This document shows positions 1 through 6,476 of a DNA stretch of 37,660 nt, piece after piece. The notes under the pieces are model-generated. The model saw only the letters and a list, made by a program, of their open reading frames with translations, was not told the origin of the DNA and made no database searches. The position numbers were made by a program, and so were the translations under genes. The stretch lies in contig JAEUHB010000020.1 in the NCBI GenBank assembly GCA_016794665.1, positions 1 to 37,660 of the forward strand, read 5' to 3'. Positions within the stretch are counted from its first letter, which is position 1; the number at the start of each line of letters is the position of its first letter. Origin of the DNA: Opitutaceae bacterium (GTDB taxonomy: Bacteria > Verrucomicrobiota > Verrucomicrobiia > Opitutales > Opitutaceae).

Positions 1-1
1 G

Positions 2-1951
2 CTCCTGCTCGCCGCGCCCTTCGCGTTGTTCCTCGCGTTCTGGGCGATCCTCGCGGTGCGCCGCGCCGCGCAGACCGATCCGCAGCGGCCGCGCCGCGAG
101 GCCCGTGCGCGGCTCGTGAAGCTGCTGGGCGCTCAATCGTCCTCGCTCACGCCTCAGCGCCTGCTGCAGTGGCAGCGCGATACCGCCGTGCTGTGGCGGC
201 TCAACCACGCCGCGCCGCGGGCCAGCGCGATCCCCGACGCGACGTGGGCCACGCTTTGGACCGAGACCGATCGCTCGCTCTACGGCGCCCAGGTCGCCCT
301 GCCCTCCGACTGGACCGCGCGCGCCCAAGCCGCGCTCGCCGCGCACCGCGTGCCGGGCTTTCAGCCGCTGCGGCTGTTTCTCGCGCGCAACCTGTTCCCG
401 TTCGCCGCGGTGCTCGCGGTCTTCCTCGGCGCCGGCGCCGTGTGGCTCCGCGCCGCGGTCGCCATCGCGCCCGACGCCGCGACGGCCTACCGGCGCGGTG
501 ACTTCGCCGCGGCGGAGAAATCCTGGCGCGCAGCGGTCAACCGCACGCCCACGGACTGGATCGCGCGGCACAACCTCTCGCTCGCGCTCGCGCAGCAAGG
601 CCGGGCCACCGATGCCGCCGCGTGGGCGGCGAGCGCGTTTGTGCAAAATCCCGGGCACGCGGCCGTGCGCTGGCAGTTCCGCCACGGCAGTGAGCAGACG
701 GGCGCCGCCCCCGGGCCGCTCCTCGCGTTCGTCGCGCCCGACGCCCTCCGCACGCTCGCGGAGCACCACTCGCCGGCGCAATGGCAGGTCTTTGCGATCG
801 CCGCCGCCGTGCTCGCCGCCCTCGCGCTCGGCACGATTCTCGCCAACGCCTACGGCCGCCGTGCGCGGATCGTGTTCGCGCCGGCGCTCGTGATTTTCCT
901 CCTCGCGCTCGGTGCCATCGGCGGGTCGTTCGCCGGCCTGCTCGCCTACGGCGCCGCCGCCGATGCGCGCGCCGTCGTCGTCGCGCGCGCGAGCACCCTG
1001 CGCTCATTGCCCACGGAAGCGGACACGCAGCAAAAGACCACGCCCCTGGCCGCCGGCAGCCTCGCGCTCGCCGACCGCGCATTCCTGAACGACCGCTGGA
1101 CCCGCCTCGCCTTTGCCAACGGCCAGACCGGCTGGGTGCGCACGGAGGATCTCGTGGCGCTCTGGCGCTGGGGCCGGCGAACCGGGCGCCGCATCATGCC
1201 GCTCTCAGCAACACTCGCGGCACCCGCCGAACTCACCCCCTGGCGTGAGCACTACCGCCGCGAGACGCCGGGCCAGATCGTGCACGACTCGCTGCACCGC
1301 CGGCCGGGCTGGACGCAGTCGCACCTGCTGAAAATTGACGCCGTCGCCGTCGGCTACGGGTCGGTCGCGCTGGCCGGGCCATGGGCGGGCAAGCCAACCG
1401 TGTTCGAGTTTTTCGTCGCGCCCGAGCACCGCGTGAGCGCATTCGCGCTCTTCGAGGCATTTCTCGCCGCGAGCGGCGCGCGAAACTTCGAGGTGCAGAC
1501 CAACGACACTCTGCTGACCGTGATGCTGCACGCCTACGCGCGCGACATCGTCAGCGAAAAAATCGTCTTCCGCGATCACGCGCAGACCGCGCTGCCGTCG
1601 CGCGGCGCCTCCTTGCGCCAAGTCACAAGCAACGACGAACTGCGCGCCTTCACGCTCAACCGCCAAGGCTGCGCCGAGTGGGCGCTCGATCGTGGTGGCG
1701 AGATGGTCGCGACCGGCGGCCTGTGTTTCCACTACCACGCGCCGTGGTGCGATCTCTTCTACGACGTGCCCGAACCGCAGCGCCGCCGCGGGTTCGGCTC
1801 GTATCTGGTGCAGGAGCTGAAACGCACCGCCTACGCCCTCGGTGCCACCCCCGCCGCCCGCTGCAACCCCGACAACCTCGCGTCGCGGCAAACCCTGCAA
1901 AAAGCCGGCCTCGTCCCCTGCGGTCATATTTTGCTCGGCACGCTCAAATGA
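2..1951 (+). CDS. BatD-like TPR/SH3 membrane protein fused in frame to a tandem GNAT acetyltransferase (5' partial)
   Basis: The reading frame is open from the first complete codon of the window, so the N-terminus lies upstream. The first ~390 visible residues look like the C-terminal part of a BatD-family protein: a membrane segment, a soluble stretch, another membrane segment, a TPR-like pair (around AYRRGDFAAAEKSW), two more hydrophobic segments, and an SH3-like domain ending near GWVRTEDLVALWR. After a short Arg-rich linker the same frame continues from an ATG at 1196 into ~251 residues of GNAT type. Its first half looks degenerate. The second carries the acetyl-CoA loop QRRRGFGSYL and the conserved NPDNLASRQTLQKAG end. 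BatD proteins belong to the bat (aerotolerance) operon; the GNAT substrate is unknown. The GNAT may be translated separately from ATG 1196, but I see no stop between the parts. The stop overlaps the next start (ATGA). Confidence 0.75.
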   Translation, partial: LLLAAPFALFLAFWAILAVRRAAQTDPQRPRREARARLVKLLGAQSSSLTPQRLLQWQRDTAVLWRLNHAAPRASAIPDATWATLWTETDRSLYGAQVALPSDWTARAQAALAAHRVPGFQPLRLFLARNLFPFAAVLAVFLGAGAVWLRAAVAIAPDAATAYRRGDFAAAEKSWRAAVNRTPTDWIARHNLSLALAQQGRATDAAAWAASAFVQNPGHAAVRWQFRHGSEQTGAAPGPLLAFVAPDALRTLAEHHSPAQWQVFAIAAAVLAALALGTILANAYGRRARIVFAPALVIFLLALGAIGGSFAGLLAYGAAADARAVVVARASTLRSLPTEADTQQKTTPLAAGSLALADRAFLNDRWTRLAFANGQTGWVRTEDLVALWRWGRRTGRRIMPLSATLAAPAELTPWREHYRRETPGQIVHDSLHRRPGWTQSHLLKIDAVAVGYGSVALAGPWAGKPTVFEFFVAPEHRVSAFALFEAFLAASGARNFEVQTNDTLLTVMLHAYARDIVSEKIVFRDHAQTALPSRGASLRQVTSNDELRAFTLNRQGCAEWALDRGGEMVATGGLCFHYHAPWCDLFYDVPEPQRRRGFGSYLVQELKRTAYALGATPAARCNPDNLASRQTLQKAGLVPCGHILLGTLK

Positions 1952-2223
1952 AATCCTCGATCCACAGCGACATCTTGCGCCGTCTCTCCCCCGAGCTGCG
2001 TGAACTGCTCGACGCCGAACTGGCCGTGGGAAACGCGATCGCGGACGCAGGCCCGGGCCTGCGCGGCAAGGACAGCGTGCTCGTGCTGCTCGCCCAGCCG
2101 TTCCGCGCCACGCCCGCCGCGCTCCCGCCCGGCGTGCAGCACCGCGTGCTCAACGATCCGCATTGGTGGCAGGCCGAGTATGTCCATGCGGCCAGCGGAC
2201 ACTGCCTCGCCTGCCGGGCGTGA
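1948..2223 (+). CDS. small hypothetical protein, 91 aa
   Basis: I do not recognise a family. The start ATG at 1948 overlaps the stop of the GNAT fusion (ATGA), which implies translational coupling and decides the start. A longer frame exists upstream but lies inside the GNAT gene. The protein is soluble, with an amphipathic N-terminal half (SPELRELLDAELAVGN), a segment LVLLAQPF, and a C-terminal HxxxxHCLACR-like end with His and two Cys that might bind metal. Codon use (GC-rich third positions) matches neighbouring genes. A role in the same process as the acetyltransferase is only a guess from coupling. Confidence 0.6.
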   Translation: MKSSIHSDILRRLSPELRELLDAELAVGNAIADAGPGLRGKDSVLVLLAQPFRATPAALPPGVQHRVLNDPHWWQAEYVHAASGHCLACRA

Positions 2224-2229
2224 GCGCGC

Positions 2230-2775
2230 TCAACGCGCGAGCGTCTTCCGCACCATTCGCGCCATCGACTCCTCGGGGTTGAGCTCCGTCACCTGCAGGA
2301 CGTCGACCCAGGCGAGGTCCTTCGACTCGTTGGAAATCACCAGCTGCTCCCGCGGGTCGGCCTCAATGACAAAGCGGAGATCGAAATGCCAGTGAGCCGG
2401 CTCGGACTTGCGCGCGGGAATCAAATGGCGGTCGAGGTCAAAGATCGCGGGCGACACGAGCCGCAGGCGGGCCAGGCCGCTCTCCTCGTGCGCCTCCCGC
2501 AACGCCACCGCCGCGAGGTCGCCGTCGCCATCGGCGTGGCCGCCGAGCTGGAGCCACTTGTCGAGCTTGTGATGGTGCGTGAGCAGCGTGCGCGTGCGAT
2601 CGGCGTTCACGATCCACGCGGAGCCGGTGAGGTGCCCGGGCGCGCACGAGCGCAACAGGCAATCCGCGTGCGCCTCGACGAAGCGGATCGTCTCAGCCGC
2701 CATCGCCGCTTCGTGGGGTTCGAGCGGCGACGCGGCGTGGGCGCGGAGAAGGGCAAGGACAGGCGTGCGGTGCAT
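2230..2775 (-). CDS. NUDIX hydrolase
   Basis: Predicted NUDIX-fold pyrophosphohydrolase of 181 residues acting on a nucleoside-diphosphate-linked substrate. The Nudix box lies around residues 78-101: GGHADGD followed by REAHEESGL. The second half (REUxEExGU) is intact and supplies the metal-binding glutamates. The first conserved Glu of GX5E is replaced by Gly, as I recall for a subgroup with the GGHADGD signature. The N-terminal ~50 residues are helical and precede the domain. A GTG three bases upstream (2778) is an alternative start. The stop of the LOG gene lies only a few bases upstream on the same strand, so the two are probably co-transcribed. The 3' end meets the convergent small gene at 2223 with a 6-base gap. 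Confidence 0.85.
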   Translation of the reverse strand: MHRTPVLALLRAHAASPLEPHEAAMAAETIRFVEAHADCLLRSCAPGHLTGSAWIVNADRTRTLLTHHHKLDKWLQLGGHADGDGDLAAVALREAHEESGLARLRLVSPAIFDLDRHLIPARKSEPAHWHFDLRFVIEADPREQLVISNESKDLAWVDVLQVTELNPEESMARMVRKTLAR

Positions 2776-2780
2776 CACGG

Positions 2781-3362
2781 CTACCGCGTCTCAAACCACT
2801 TCGCCTCCGGTTTCGCGCCGGCGGCGGCTTCGATTTGGGCGAAGACTTCGGGGACGGTCGCGGCGGAGCGGAAGAGGTCCATGTTGGACGGCTTGAAGAA
2901 TTTCTCGGCGAGCATCGTGTCGAAGAGCCGCAGCAACGGATCGTAGAAGCCGTCCTGGTTGAGGAAGACGCACGGCTTCCGCACGACGTCGAGCTGGCGC
3001 AGGGTGAGGATTTCCATGATCTCCTCGAGCGTGCCCCAGCCCCCGGGCAGCGCTACGAACGCATCGGCGCGCGTCTCCATGAGGAGCTTGCGCTCGCGCA
3101 TCGTGATGACGGTGACGAGCTCGTCGGCCTCGTCATAGGCGAGCTCGCGGGCCTTCATGAACTCGGGGATGACACCGACGACGCGGCCGCCCCGCTCCTT
3201 CACGGCGCGGGCGACGGCGCCCATCATGCCGGTCTTGCCGCCGCCGTAGACGAGGCCCCAGCCGCGCGCGACGAGCTCGCGGCCGAGATCCGCGGCGACC
3301 GCGTAGTATTTCGGGTCGAGGCGATCGCTGGAGGCGCAGTAGACGCAGAGGAGCTTGGACAC
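2781..3362 (-). CDS. LOG family protein (cytokinin riboside 5'-monophosphate phosphoribohydrolase-like)
   Basis: A 193-residue Rossmann-like protein of the LOG / TIGR00730 family, which cleaves the N-glycosidic bond of nucleoside 5'-monophosphates; its in vivo substrate in bacteria is usually unknown. The family hallmarks are visible: an N-terminal CVYCASS strand, the glycine-rich YGGGKTGMMGAVA, and the signature LPGGWGTLEE near the middle. I chose GTG at 3362 (MSKLLCVY) because the longer open frame upstream runs through an inverted-repeat element and has no family match. The gene is followed closely by the NUDIX gene. Its upstream region is shared with the divergent gluQ and consists almost wholly of a repeat hairpin. 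Confidence 0.9.
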   Translation of the reverse strand: MSKLLCVYCASSDRLDPKYYAVAADLGRELVARGWGLVYGGGKTGMMGAVARAVKERGGRVVGVIPEFMKARELAYDEADELVTVITMRERKLLMETRADAFVALPGGWGTLEEIMEILTLRQLDVVRKPCVFLNQDGFYDPLLRLFDTMLAEKFFKPSNMDLFRSAATVPEVFAQIEAAAGAKPEAKWFETR

Positions 3363-3370
3363 GGTGACTT

Positions 3371-3470
3371 TTAACCACGGATGAACACGGATAGACACGG
3401 ATAAAATCCACGACGCGCGATTGCAGGGATCGGGACAAACCGTGTTCATCTGTGTCCATCTGTGGTTTCC
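3371..3470. repeat. inverted repeat of 10-nt units between LOG and gluQ
   Basis: The left arm (3372-3402) consists of three imperfect 10-base units of the type CCACGGATGA / ACACGGATAG / ACACGGATAA. The right arm (3438-3469) holds the complementary units GTGTTCATCT / GTGTCCATCT / GTGGTTTCCC. Together they can form a long imperfect hairpin with a ~35-base loop. I recognise this ACACGGATG-type sequence as a dispersed extragenic repeat of many genomes in this lineage (knowledge, not searched). The right arm contains the GTG start codon of gluQ. The left arm ends about 10 bases from the GTG start of the LOG gene. Confidence 0.8.
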
Positions 3471-4325
3471 CCCTCTGGAAGATATCTCGGGCGCCTCGCG
3501 CCCTCGCCGACCGGCCACCTTCACCTCGGTCACGCGCGCACGTTTTGGATCGCGGCCGAGCGGGCGCGGCAAGCCGGCGGCACGCTGCTGTTGCGCAACG
3601 ACGATCTCGACGCGCGGCGGTTCCGGTTGGATTTCGTCGACGCGATGCTCGAGGACCTGCGCTGGCTCGGGTTCAGGTGGGAAGAGCCGGTGATCGCGCA
3701 GAGCGCGCGCCTGGCGCGCTACCGGGCGGCGCTCGAGAAACTCCACGCGGCCGGGCTGATCTTTCCGTGCACGCGCACGCGGCGCGACGTGCTCGACGCG
3801 ATCGCCGCGCCGCACGAAGGCGGCGCGGACGACGAGCCGATCTACCCCACGCAGTTCCGTCCGCCAGCCGGCGCGCCGCTGCCCCCGCTCGGCGAAACCG
3901 TGAACGTGAACTGGCGCTTCCGCGTGCCCGACGGGGAGGAAATCACCTTTCACGACGGGCGATTCGGGCCGCAGCGCGCGGTGGCGGGGCGGGATTTCGG
4001 CGACTTCCTCGTGTGGCGAAAGGACGACGTGCCGAGCTACCAGCTCGCGTGCGCGGTGGACGACGCGGAGCTGGGCATTACCGAGGTCGTGCGCGGCGCC
4101 GATCTGATCAAGAGCACGTTTCGCCAGCTCCTGTTGCTGCGCGCGCTCGGCCACGCGGCGCCCGCTTACTACCACGCGCCGTTGATGCTCGACGACCGCG
4201 GCGAGCGGCTGGCCAAGCGCCACGACGCGCTCGCGCTACGCACGCTGCGGGAGCGGGGCGTGAGTGCGGCATCGATCCTCCAAGAATTTTCACAGGAGGC
4301 AACAGAGGCAACGGAGAGAAAATGA
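3462..4325 (+). CDS. gluQ: glutamyl-Q tRNA(Asp) synthetase
   Basis: GluQ (YadB) is a truncated GluRS that attaches glutamate to queuosine in the anticodon of tRNA(Asp). At 287 residues it is the expected length and lacks an anticodon-binding domain. Seen: the class I start GRLAPSPTGHLHLGH with HLGH as the HIGH motif, NDDLDARRF, the acceptor-end region, DxAELGITEVVRGADL, and a C-terminal LAKRHDALAL as the KMSKS-like loop. The zinc site seems reduced: the usual CxC is CTRTR, leaving one Cys. The only usable start before the PSPTG motif is GTG 3462, inside the right arm of an inverted repeat. The last residues (EATEATERK) are encoded by a different repeat. Some repeat-derived ends may be non-functional tails. 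Confidence 0.92.
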   Translation: MVSPSGRYLGRLAPSPTGHLHLGHARTFWIAAERARQAGGTLLLRNDDLDARRFRLDFVDAMLEDLRWLGFRWEEPVIAQSARLARYRAALEKLHAAGLIFPCTRTRRDVLDAIAAPHEGGADDEPIYPTQFRPPAGAPLPPLGETVNVNWRFRVPDGEEITFHDGRFGPQRAVAGRDFGDFLVWRKDDVPSYQLACAVDDAELGITEVVRGADLIKSTFRQLLLLRALGHAAPAYYHAPLMLDDRGERLAKRHDALALRTLRERGVSAASILQEFSQEATEATERK

Positions 4326-4357
4326 TTCCGTCCCTCTGTTTCCTCCGTTTCCTCATG
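4291..4357. repeat. inverted repeat of 9-nt units overlapping the 3' end of gluQ
   Basis: The left arm (about 4293-4318) is built of 9-base units GAGGCAACA / GAGGCAACG / GAGAGAAAA. The right arm (about 4330-4356) has CTCTGTTTC / CTCCGTTTC / CTC units, so the two arms pair as an imperfect hairpin. This is the second known dispersed type (AGGCAACAGAGG-like) in this kind of genome. Because the unit is 9 bases, it translates in frame as the repeated tripeptide EAT in the GluQ C-terminus, and the gluQ stop (TGA at 4323) falls in the loop. It may act as a terminator-like structure or mRNA stabiliser upstream of mog. Confidence 0.75.
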
Positions 4358-4362
4358 CGCGA

Positions 4363-4893
4363 ATGATCGCGAAAATCGGCGTCCTCAACATCTCCGACCG
4401 CGCGAGCGCCGGCGTCTACGAAGACACCCCGGGCAAGGCTTGCGTAGCGCTCCTGCGCGAGTGGCTCGCGACGCCGTTCGACACCGACTACAAGATCATC
4501 CCCGACGAACGCATCCTCATCGCCGCCGAGCTGCGCCGCATGGCCGACCAGGCGGGCTGCTGCCTCGTGGTGACGACTGGCGGCACCGGCCCCGCGCCGC
4601 GCGATGTGACGCCGGAGGCCACGCGCGACGTGATAGAGAAGGAGCTGCCGGGCTTCGGCGAACTCATGCGCGCGACCTCGCTGAAGTTCGTGCCCACTGC
4701 GATCCTCTCGCGGCAGCTCGCGGGCACACGCGGGCGCACGCTCATCGTCAACCTTCCTGGCCGCCCCAAGGCGATCCGCGAAAACCTCGAGGCCGTTTTC
4801 CCCGCGATCCCGTATTGCATCGATCTCATCGGCGGGCCGCGGCTGGAAACGAACGAGGCCGCGATGAAGGCGTTCCGGCCGAGAAACGCGTAG
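4363..4893 (+). CDS. mog: molybdopterin adenylyltransferase (Mog/MoaB family)
   Basis: A 176-residue MoCF-biosynthesis protein that adenylylates molybdopterin before metal insertion. It begins with IGVLNISDRASAGVYED, typical of Mog. The MPT-binding signature TTGGTGPAPRDVTPEAT is complete, followed by the conserved ELPGFGELMR and the LIVNLPGRPKAIRENL segment. Start ATG 4363 gives the standard family N-terminus; the upstream in-frame extension encodes repeat sequence and is rejected. It follows gluQ by 37 bases that hold the right arm of the repeat. Its presence implies use of molybdenum cofactor, although no molybdoenzyme is in the window. A MoaB assignment is the main alternative. Confidence 0.92.
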   Translation: MIAKIGVLNISDRASAGVYEDTPGKACVALLREWLATPFDTDYKIIPDERILIAAELRRMADQAGCCLVVTTGGTGPAPRDVTPEATRDVIEKELPGFGELMRATSLKFVPTAILSRQLAGTRGRTLIVNLPGRPKAIRENLEAVFPAIPYCIDLIGGPRLETNEAAMKAFRPRNA

Positions 4894-4933
4894 TCCGCTC
4901 GACGCCGGGGAGATTTTTTCCACGCTCCAGGCC

Positions 4934-5155
4934 ATGACCACCTACGTTTACGAGACCATCCCGGCCAGGCCCGGCGTGCAGCCCCGGCGCTTCGAGGTCC
5001 GGCAATCGATGAGCGACGCGCCGTTAAAGCACCACCCGGAGACCGGCGAGCCCGTCCGCCGGGTGATTGCGGGCGGACTCGGCTTCATCGCCCAGAAGGC
5101 GGCTCCGCCGGCACAGCCGTGCGGGACACAATGCGGCTGCTTCGGACAAAACTAG
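4934..5155 (+). CDS. FmdB-like small protein lacking the usual zinc-ribbon cysteines
   Basis: This 73-residue protein aligns by eye with FmdB/CxxC_CXXC_SSSS-type proteins, which start MPTYEYRC..CG..FE..QSMSD and continue with CP.CG..V.R. Here the pattern TYVYETIP, FEVRQSMSDAPLKHHPETGEPVRRVI is preserved, but all four ribbon cysteines are replaced (T/P/H/T positions). Three cysteines appear instead at the extreme C-terminus in the pattern CGTQCGCFG. Known FmdB-like proteins are putative regulators or metal-binding proteins of unclear role. Here zinc binding by the ribbon cannot occur; the C-terminal Cys cluster might bind metal. It lies 40 bases after mog on the same strand and faces the MazG gene. 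Confidence 0.7.
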   Translation: MTTYVYETIPARPGVQPRRFEVRQSMSDAPLKHHPETGEPVRRVIAGGLGFIAQKAAPPAQPCGTQCGCFGQN

Positions 5156-5168
5156 GCGCCACCGAGTC

Positions 5169-5543
5169 TCACAGCTCGGTGTATTTCTCCGAGCGACCCT
5201 TGGCCTTTTCGACCGGGTATTTCCGCGCGTTGGCCGCCATCTTGGCGTCGATCGCGGAAGCGACGTCGAGGCCGGTGATGTTGGCGAATTCGAGCGCGTA
5301 GATGACCACATCGGCCAGCTCGTCGGCGATCTTGGCGCGCTTGGCGGGATCGGCGGCGATCGCCTGGGAGGCCTCGGGCGTCGCCCAGAGGAAGTGCTCC
5401 ATCAACTCCCCGGCCTCGGCGGCGAGGGCCATGCTGAGATTCTTGGGGTTGTGAAACTGTTCCCAGTCGCGCTCGCGCACGAAGGCGAGCACGCGGGCCT
5501 TGAGGGCAGCGACGGTCGTGGCGGAGTCGACGGGGGGCGTCAT
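5169..5543 (-). CDS. MazG-like nucleotide pyrophosphohydrolase (dCTPase/RS21-C6 type)
   Basis: A 124-residue all-alpha NTP pyrophosphohydrolase, which would hydrolyse (d)NTPs to monophosphates for nucleotide-pool cleaning. Seen: FVRERDWEQFHNPKNLSMALAAEAGELMEHFLW, here split as the FH-P-NL and EAGELMEHF motifs, and the second metal motif DELADVVIYALEF. Those acidic residues (E..E and E..D) coordinate Mg in the family. The C-terminus KYPVEKAKGRSEKYTEL is typical of the short single-domain group. Start ATG 5543 gives the normal length; the longer upstream frame crosses a poorly coding stretch. The gene converges on the FmdB-like gene with a 13-base gap. Confidence 0.9.
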   Translation of the reverse strand: MTPPVDSATTVAALKARVLAFVRERDWEQFHNPKNLSMALAAEAGELMEHFLWATPEASQAIAADPAKRAKIADELADVVIYALEFANITGLDVASAIDAKMAANARKYPVEKAKGRSEKYTEL

Positions 5544-5606
5544 GCGGCGAGGCTTGGGACCGGAACAGCGTCGCGCAATCTTCACGGGCACAAAAAAGTC
5601 CACGCT

Positions 5607-5622
5607 TGGCACACCGGCTGCA
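5607..5622 (+). promoter_or_regulatory. candidate sigma-54 (-24/-12) promoter
   Basis: TGGCAC at 5607-5612 and TGCA at 5619-5622 place the GG and GC dinucleotides 12 bases apart, as in sigma-54 promoters (TGGCAC-N5-TTGC). The predicted start of transcription (~5633) lies about 18 bases before the ATG of the small ORF at 5651, with hsp20 further downstream. No activator site or rpoN gene is visible, so this is a pattern match only. Confidence 0.3.
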
Positions 5623-5650
5623 ACAGGCAGATTCGTCCACGAATCCACCG

Positions 5651-5788
5651 ATGACCGCGTCCTACCAGCCTCAAGCCCGCTTCGCCGGCACCTGCTCCCT
5701 GCAGCAGTGCCAGCACCGCTGGGTCGCGCTGTGGCCGGTCGTTGGTTTCGTTTGGAACAAGCACACCGGCCCGGGCATCCAGACCTGA
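5651..5788 (+). CDS. possible small protein, 45 aa
   Basis: I do not recognise this protein. The frame from ATG 5651 uses GC-ending codons like the neighbouring genes and encodes a compact sequence with CSLQQCQHRW and a hydrophobic, Trp-containing half (WVALWPVVGFVWN). The Cys-x5-Cys-x-His spacing could bind metal. It follows the sigma-54-like sequence at 5607-5622 by 28 bases and precedes hsp20 by 97 bases on the same strand. There is no clear ribosome binding site. The rest of the 5544-5885 interval shows no other gene I can support. Confidence 0.4.
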   Translation: MTASYQPQARFAGTCSLQQCQHRWVALWPVVGFVWNKHTGPGIQT

Positions 5789-5885
5789 ACCTCCGAATCC
5801 TCGGAAGCGTTTCAGCCCTCTGCGAAGCCCGGCGGTCAATCCAGACCACCGAGGGGGAGACGTTTCCGTCCCAAATTTTCCTCCC

Positions 5886-6296
5886 ATGAATGCGAACTCA
5901 AAATCCGTCCCGAGCATCCGTCGCGCAAAGACCAACGCGCCCGCATCGCCGGTGGCCAACGCCGTCGCGCTGCGTGAGCCTGTGTTCGAGACGCAGGAGC
6001 TGGGCGACGCGATGCGCCTCACGGTCTACGTTCCCGGCGTGGCCGCCCGCGGCGTGGAGGTCGAGGGCCGGGGTGCCGACCTGACGGTGACGGCGCGCAA
6101 GGAGCGCTTCGTGCGGGCCAACTTTACCGCGCTCCACCTGGAGGGAGTGCAACACGACTACCGGCTCCGGCTGCGCCTCGGCACGGGGTTTGATTTTGCG
6201 GCCATGGCGGCCGAGATCGCGGCGGGCGTCCTCACCATCACCGTGCCCAAGCGGGTGCGGGCGGCGGTGGCCGGACGGCTGGCGTGCGCGGCGTGA
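5886..6296 (+). CDS. Hsp20/alpha-crystallin family small heat-shock protein
   Basis: A 136-residue protein with an alpha-crystallin-like core. The N-terminal ~40 residues (Ser/Ala-rich) are disordered, followed by beta strands DAMRLTVYVPGVAARGVEVEGRGADLTVTARK and, after a short insert, YRLRLRLGTGFDFAAMAAEIAAGVLTITVPKR. The quoted stretches match the sHsp pattern 'PGV.k.dv.v...l.i.a.r' and 'f.lP..vd...i.A...nGvLti..pK'. The conserved C-terminal IxI anchor is absent, and the domain is short, so oligomer form may differ from classical sHsps. Start ATG 5886 is chosen because the upstream extension is not conserved-looking. Role: ATP-independent holdase in the cytoplasm. The upstream 97 bases hold no obvious CIRCE or ROSE element. 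Confidence 0.8.
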   Translation: MNANSKSVPSIRRAKTNAPASPVANAVALREPVFETQELGDAMRLTVYVPGVAARGVEVEGRGADLTVTARKERFVRANFTALHLEGVQHDYRLRLRLGTGFDFAAMAAEIAAGVLTITVPKRVRAAVAGRLACAA

Positions 6297-6417
6297 GCGC
6301 CGGAACTTTGGCCCGGCGGCGGCGGAACGCGTGAGGAAAACGGGCGCAAGCCCCGCTCCCTCATCGCCCCGCCGCCGCCGGGAAAGCGCCCGCTATATCC
6401 ATGCGGAGCCGGCCAAG

Positions 6418-6446
6418 AAAAAGGCCGCGCCCGGAGGCGCGGCCTT
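6418..6446 (-). terminator. intrinsic terminator of the MFS gene
   Basis: A perfect 11-bp stem AAGGCCGCGCC / GGCGCGGCCTT with a 4-base loop (6421-6446) is followed on the minus strand by a run of five T (6422-6418). It sits about 30 bases after the MFS stop at 6477. The 3' end of hsp20 is on the other strand, and the stem could also stop its transcript weakly. Confidence 0.85.
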
Positions 6447-6476
6447 GGAAAACCGAATCGCAAGTAGCGCGGGTCG

